Assembly: GCA_937907585.1 (NCBI GenBank)
Contig: CALCVH010000015.1
Location: 1-8,517 of the forward strand
Direction of reading: 5' to 3'
DNA: 8,517 nucleotides
From: an uncultured Bacillota bacterium
Lineage (GTDB): Bacteria > Bacillota_I > Bacilli_A > Izemoplasmatales > UBA1188
Shown: positions 8,001 through 8,517 of the stretch, piece by piece
Layout: every line of letters begins with the position of its first letter
Numbering within the stretch: the first letter of the stretch is position 1
Program-made: the position numbers and the translations under genes
The notes under the pieces: generated by a model
Told to the model about the DNA's origin: nothing
Databases searched by the model: none
The model's input: the letters and a program-made list of their open reading frames with translations, nothing else

Positions 8001-8517
8001 AAAGAATTAGCTTTCGCTCAAAGCGGATTAACTACTATCAATTTAGAAAATGTCGAGTTAATTGGTGAAGGTGCATTCTTTAGAACAAATATCGATAATG
8101 TTACATTTAAGGATGGAGTTATTATTGGTGATAGAGCATTCTATTATTCTCAAAAATTAGAAAATGTTAATAATCTAAATAACGTTAAATCAATAGGTGA
8201 ATATGCGTTCGCTCTTACAAGTATCTCTAGCGCTAATTTAGAAAATGTTGAAGCTATCAAGGATTTCGCTTTCAGCAATTCTAATCTATATAGTGTAGTT
8301 CTTGGAGAAAACTTGATAGAATTAGGTGAAAACCCATTCTATGGATGTTCTATTAAGAGTTTCGCTAAATCGACTGAAATTATCTTCGATGGACATGTAG
8401 TAGGATATGATATGCTTTCTACATATGATTTAAATGAATATATCAAAGTCATTGATGATTGTTTATATCAAGTAACAAAGAACGGATTAGTTTTAGTATC
8501 TTATCCACCACTTAAAG
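1968..8517 (+). CDS. Giant secreted subtilisin-family (S8) serine protease, lactocepin/C5a-peptidase type, with Ig-like and BspA-like LRR C-terminal region (3' end outside window)
   Basis: The start is fixed by AAGGAGG six bases upstream. The frame stays open to the window end (2,183 full codons, no stop). Visible order: signal peptide 1-26; propeptide about 84-186; S8 catalytic domain about 200-697 with a PA insert at about 479-568; C5a-peptidase-like fibronectin modules about 697-1175; Ig-like modules about 1178-1263 and 1310-1393; BspA-type LRRs from about 1410 to the end. The triad is Asp222 (ILDTG), His296 (EHGTHVAG) and Ser629 (SGTSMATP), with oxyanion Asn392 (AAGNSG). All are intact, so an active endopeptidase is expected. 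Known relatives are cell-envelope proteinases that cleave host or nutrient proteins outside the cell. The substrate here is unknown. Cell attachment cannot be judged because the C-terminus is missing. I give no gene symbol because the C-terminal architecture differs from prtP and scpA. Confidence 0.95.
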   Translation, partial: MSIKKVVILLFLSIIFVIGNITRVNANRVEQTPTLLAKDTISTNNQVNTLRNISDLETLIKNNIESYFDTSIVTKLPEELKSDDFISVIVSLDTLSLAESYSLSDSTLQFNEYYDTASAKERINSINKLIHNKLVDLDSSGIDYKLGEKYNTLLSGFEVEIKAKDYYKLEELFNTETLILGDTYEKLETEVVENYVNVYDTGIFDSSNIEYQGDGVVVAILDTGLDYTHSAFSVDNFTTTKEAFTLDYVSSKVNETLASTFTLGLTGEDVYVSRKVPYAYDYADKDPDVSPINSEHGTHVAGIIAGKDDAITGVAPNAQLAIFKVFSDLEEGAKTSWILSALEDAVVLGVDVINMSLGSNCGFTREVDKENVNIIYDRIKEVGIELVAAAGNSGSSTSGSEKNGNNPLTSNPDYGTIGAPSTYEASLAVASVDGVKTSYLKHGNNIIYFNEAFTNSADLTKSFVNDVLDTLGNDIESHEFEYVVIPGIGRSSDYPDEDSFYEGKIVLVKRGITTFEDKVRVALKEKGAAGIIIYNNVSGTISMSVGANIGAVCSLSQDDGEYLVKQVDPTTGIGKILVSREQLAGPFMSDFSSWGPTSDLKVRPEITAHGGQIYSSVPGQSYERLSGTSMATPNLSGATALICQYVKYSGIFGDNLTTKEVTNIVNRLMMSTASIIYERNSLPALVRKQGSGLVSMDKATKAESYISTYDLSGNIMNKAKFELGDDKSKTGVYKMIFDINNISNQNASYDISSIVLTEGVSTTYTSHGERTLTMKAYNLDGAILKVESVENCVQDGNKVDVKAKSTAKVTVSITLSDKDKAYLNESFENGMYVEGYITLKANGSNKVDLNVPYLAFYGDWTEAPIFDEEYYDTNKDEINAGIDAEDKLMPDAYATRVIGGLYTDYITTLGSYYFVQDPRATQIAASKDHISISNQDKGEENGSTVSSIRSISAGLLRNVKEIYVSIVEESTGKEIYTDLVTNQHKSFSQGITIYPSSIDIKYNVLEHNLKNNTRYVCTLTAYIDYGDNALQKNLRNTFSFPFYVDFEAPIIKDVTYRTEYDKLANKTHLYADLSIYDNHYAMGVQFGQIVRAPEGSEFLFSLESFGKYITPVYSTYNSTSIVSVELTDYISQIKNSVTIKYNNDGSTDVVTDCNTFVATVYDYAMNYATYEVALPSKISYMYFTENDINLSLNETLDLTTILNVYPSTSWIQILDYNSSNTNVVTIVNNTLIAKESGLSTITVTGKDEDGNTISTSLNIKVLSPGDEGYVDGYSIPEINQFKVDGYKTIKAYYNVDNTEREIGVTGGQYDFGDAGANLSMYPSEAVSLLYTLDSYFPEKTSVEFKTSNAKIATVDSNGVITAQAKGSTTIMVTVQFDNKATFYSARINVTVKDPFNIQSIYLYNYRGLGGTVEIPSDRGLTHIYSYAFSNYEFVNKDLSAGDVIDDEDPYYIKQHYIGDDTITKVIIPEGVTTINEYAFANLTALEEVVMPSTLVRIGVGAFYNCTSLKKINLENVKFINEKAFYNCPLENVDFKSAVSIGNYAFENCKLSYVELPSCAQSLSVGAFYNNEYLTSVTFKAKKIKIAPYVFAKCSRLTSININASVISSHAFEDCIELSDVTLGTDVSIISEYAFSNTNVSTFKLNSKNPYLTLEEDGALILKGTELILASPSYIGAGNTITSSAETISSGAFAGNKKVFYLVLNNVKTIGDYAFANCVNLKTVSMPNIEYIGNYAFYNTDLSDLGSLSNLKSIGNYAFSKTELETLTLTDNVKVGDYAFSECSYLETITLGDNITLGRYAFFNPITLYTYDQTGNFAHYTVYSYDVKDKDGNIVKTNSYYRYNFNDGLNSSLKSVTAGDNLIIKEAAFFGNGKLTTVNLGLSTIIGDHAFYSCNGLTTINFENVKSIGKYAFSGYNTNDYYLENNIWRFAYESEYDEGVYIATAYMITCFSPSFTSVDLSKMEEVGEGAFAGNNNLTTVILSDSMDIVGKEMFANCKSLTTINLKENIKEIKELAFAQSGLTTINLENVELIGEGAFFRTNIDNVTFKDGVIIGDRAFYYSQKLENVNNLNNVKSIGEYAFALTSISSANLENVEAIKDFAFSNSNLYSVVLGENLIELGENPFYGCSIKSFAKSTEIIFDGHVVGYDMLSTYDLNEYIKVIDDCLYQVTKNGLVLVSYPPLK
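1996..2028 (+). repeat. Imperfect inverted repeat within the signal-peptide codons
   Basis: TATTCC (1996-2001) pairs with GGAATA (2023-2028), and CTATAA (2005-2010) pairs with TTATAG (2017-2022). The left side has a three-base bulge (TCT, 2002-2004) and the loop is TATTTG. This makes 12 pairs in total, starting 28 bases after the start codon. It lies 14 bases before the perfect inverted repeat, so the two could form tandem hairpins in the mRNA. It is AT-rich and could be chance. Confidence 0.55.
2043..2077 (+). repeat. Perfect inverted repeat: 13-bp arms with 9-base loop at the signal-peptide boundary
   Basis: GCTAATAGAGTAG (2043-2055) and CTACTCTATTAGC (2065-2077) are exact reverse complements, separated by AACAAACAC. 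The repeat lies inside the protease gene, from the codon of Ala26 (predicted last residue of the signal peptide) to Ala37. No T-run follows, so it is not a canonical terminator. An mRNA hairpin or an operator-like palindrome are both possible; the function is unknown. Confidence 0.85.
2217..2525 (+). other. Propeptide, inhibitor I9-like (residues about 84-186)
   Basis: Residues 85-93 (FISVIVSLD) resemble the first strand of subtilase propeptides. GFEVEIKAKDYYKLEEL (156-172), followed by LILGDTYEKLE, resembles the last helix and strand before the mature enzyme in lactocepin/Vpr-type proteases. By family knowledge this segment acts as an intramolecular chaperone and inhibitor that is removed on maturation. 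The cleavage site is not evident. Confidence 0.6.
2565..4058 (+). other. Peptidase S8 catalytic domain with PA insert
   Basis: GDGVVVAILDTGLDYTH carries Asp222 (codon 2631-2633). SEHGTHVAGIIAG carries His296 (2853-2855). LVAAAGNSG carries Asn392 (3141-3143), the oxyanion-hole residue. SGTSMATP carries Ser629 (3852-3854). Between Asn392 and Ser629 lies a protease-associated (PA) insert at about residues 479-568, with GKIVLVKRG and KGAAGIIIYNN, which in this family often shapes substrate access. FSSWGPTSDLKVRPEIT before Ser629 is characteristic of the lactocepin/C5a-peptidase branch. Where that branch usually has PEITAPGG, this protein has PEITAHGG. Confidence 0.93.
4059..5498 (+). other. Fibronectin-type modules of the C5a-peptidase/lactocepin kind (residues about 697-1177)
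   Basis: The stretch after the catalytic domain ends its first module with VPYLAFYGDWTEAPI (residues 851-865; Trp860 codon 4545-4547), close to the IPYxGFYGDW signature of the Fn1 module in C5a peptidases. A second module contains HISISNQDKGE (929-939) and LLRNVKEIYVSI (955-966), matching the ISPNxDG and LRNVK landmarks of Fn2. VDFEAPII (1044-1051) opens a third module, which ends near DYAMNYATYEV, resembling the EDMAGN motif of Fn3. In relatives these modules help substrate recognition and space the enzyme from the wall. The assignment rests on remembered family motifs, not on an alignment. Confidence 0.75.
5499..6146 (+). other. Two bacterial Ig-like (Big_2 type) modules
   Basis: The first module (residues about 1178-1263) has ENDINLSLNETLDL, SSNTNVVTIVNNTLIAKESG and STITVTGKD. 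The second (about 1310-1393) has KTSNAKIATVDSNGVITAQ (1345-1363), then KGSTTIMVTV and RINVTVKD. The pattern SSNxxxATVxxNGVxTAxxxGxxTIxVT is the Big_2/intimin-like signature. The modules are rigid beta-sandwich spacers in surface proteins. Between them, residues about 1264-1310 are a linker with VDGYKTIKAYYN and no fold I recognise. The second module has the clearer match. Confidence 0.8.
7389..7523 (+). other. First insertion in the LRR array (about 45 residues)
   Basis: Between the 15th unit (RYAFFN) and the 16th (EAAFFG) lie residues about 1808-1852, including YTYDQTGNFAHYTVYSYDV and KDKDGNIVKTNSYYRYNF. They lack the repeat consensus and are rich in Tyr, Asp and Asn. A beta-hairpin loop projecting from the solenoid is plausible. 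I recognise no domain. Confidence 0.6.
7710..7826 (+). other. Second insertion in the LRR array (about 39 residues)
   Basis: Between the 18th unit (KYAFSG) and the 19th (EGAFAG) lie residues about 1915-1953, including YNTNDYYLENNIWRFAYESE and YDEGVYIATAYMITCFSP. The segment carries the only Trp of the LRR region and is unusually aromatic. It does not resemble the first insertion beyond its Tyr richness. No domain is recognised. Confidence 0.55.

Larger units (their letters stand above)
6186..8420 (+). repeat. BspA-like leucine-rich repeat array, at least 26 units
   Basis: From about residue 1407 the protein becomes a tandem array with the consensus (I)GxYAFxNCxxLxxVxLxNV, the LRR_5/BspA (Treponema-type) repeat. 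I count 26 AF-core units, from SYAFSN (bases 6240-6257) to ENPFYGC (8328-8348), typically 21-24 residues apart. Several units keep the Asn-Cys after the aromatic core. Two non-repeat insertions interrupt the array (7389-7523 and 7710-7826). BspA-type arrays in other bacteria are reported to bind host or matrix proteins or partner cells; that role here is inference. Some units share near-identical DNA (for example 7653-7680 with 8028-8053), suggesting duplication within the array. The array may continue beyond the window. Confidence 0.9.

Noticed and set aside
6186..8420. Possible CRISPR or DNA-level satellite array
   Set aside because: The periodicity is at protein level (about 21-24 residues, BspA-type LRR). 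DNA units are diverged and variable in length, with no constant repeat and unique spacers.
1..8517. Mycoplasma-type genetic code (TGA as Trp)
   Set aside because: All six visible Trp codons are TGG and there is no in-frame TGA in either long gene, so the standard bacterial code is the simpler reading.

Overview
The window is AT-rich (about one third G+C by eye) and essentially fully coding on the + strand. It holds two adjacent genes: the 3' part of one gene (1-1956) and the 5' part of a very large one (1968 to beyond 8517). Eleven bases separate them. Neither gene is complete. I see no RNA genes, mobile elements, CRISPR arrays, terminators or promoters. Every minus-strand open frame I considered is a shadow of a + strand gene.

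Organism: codon use (AGA, ATA, TTA, GAT, AAT and TAT dominant), a strong AAGGAGG ribosome binding site and a Gram-positive style signal peptide point to a low-GC Firmicute or relative. The six visible Trp codons are all TGG, and no TGA occurs in frame over about 2,830 codons, so the standard bacterial code fits better than the Mycoplasma code. The protein families (lactocepin/C5a-peptidase-type subtilase, Big_2 Ig-like, BspA-like LRR) are typical of gut or host-associated bacteria. An uncultured gut Bacilli lineage is a reasonable guess, but it is inference.

Region by region: (1) 1-1956 encodes the C-terminal 651 residues of an acidic, Tyr/Asn/Glu-rich protein of unknown function. Its first part has two degenerate copies of a module containing LDxxGxA followed by TYTI. 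No membrane anchor or LPXTG motif is visible. (2) The junction has a Shine-Dalgarno sequence overlapping the stop codon of gene 1, which suggests an operon with possible translational coupling. (3) From 1968 a >2,183-residue secreted protein begins: signal peptide, I9-like propeptide, S8 catalytic domain with an intact Asp222/His296/Ser629 triad, Asn392 and a PA insert, then C5a-peptidase-like fibronectin-type modules, two Ig-like modules, and at least 26 BspA-type leucine-rich repeats. It is still open at the window end.

The likely joint picture is a cell-surface or secreted locus: a large protease whose long repeat stalk binds or displays, co-expressed with another large extracellular protein. 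The most notable non-protein signals are two adjacent inverted repeats in the signal-peptide coding region (one with perfect 13-bp arms, 2043-2077) and a strong codon-context rule before alanine codons.
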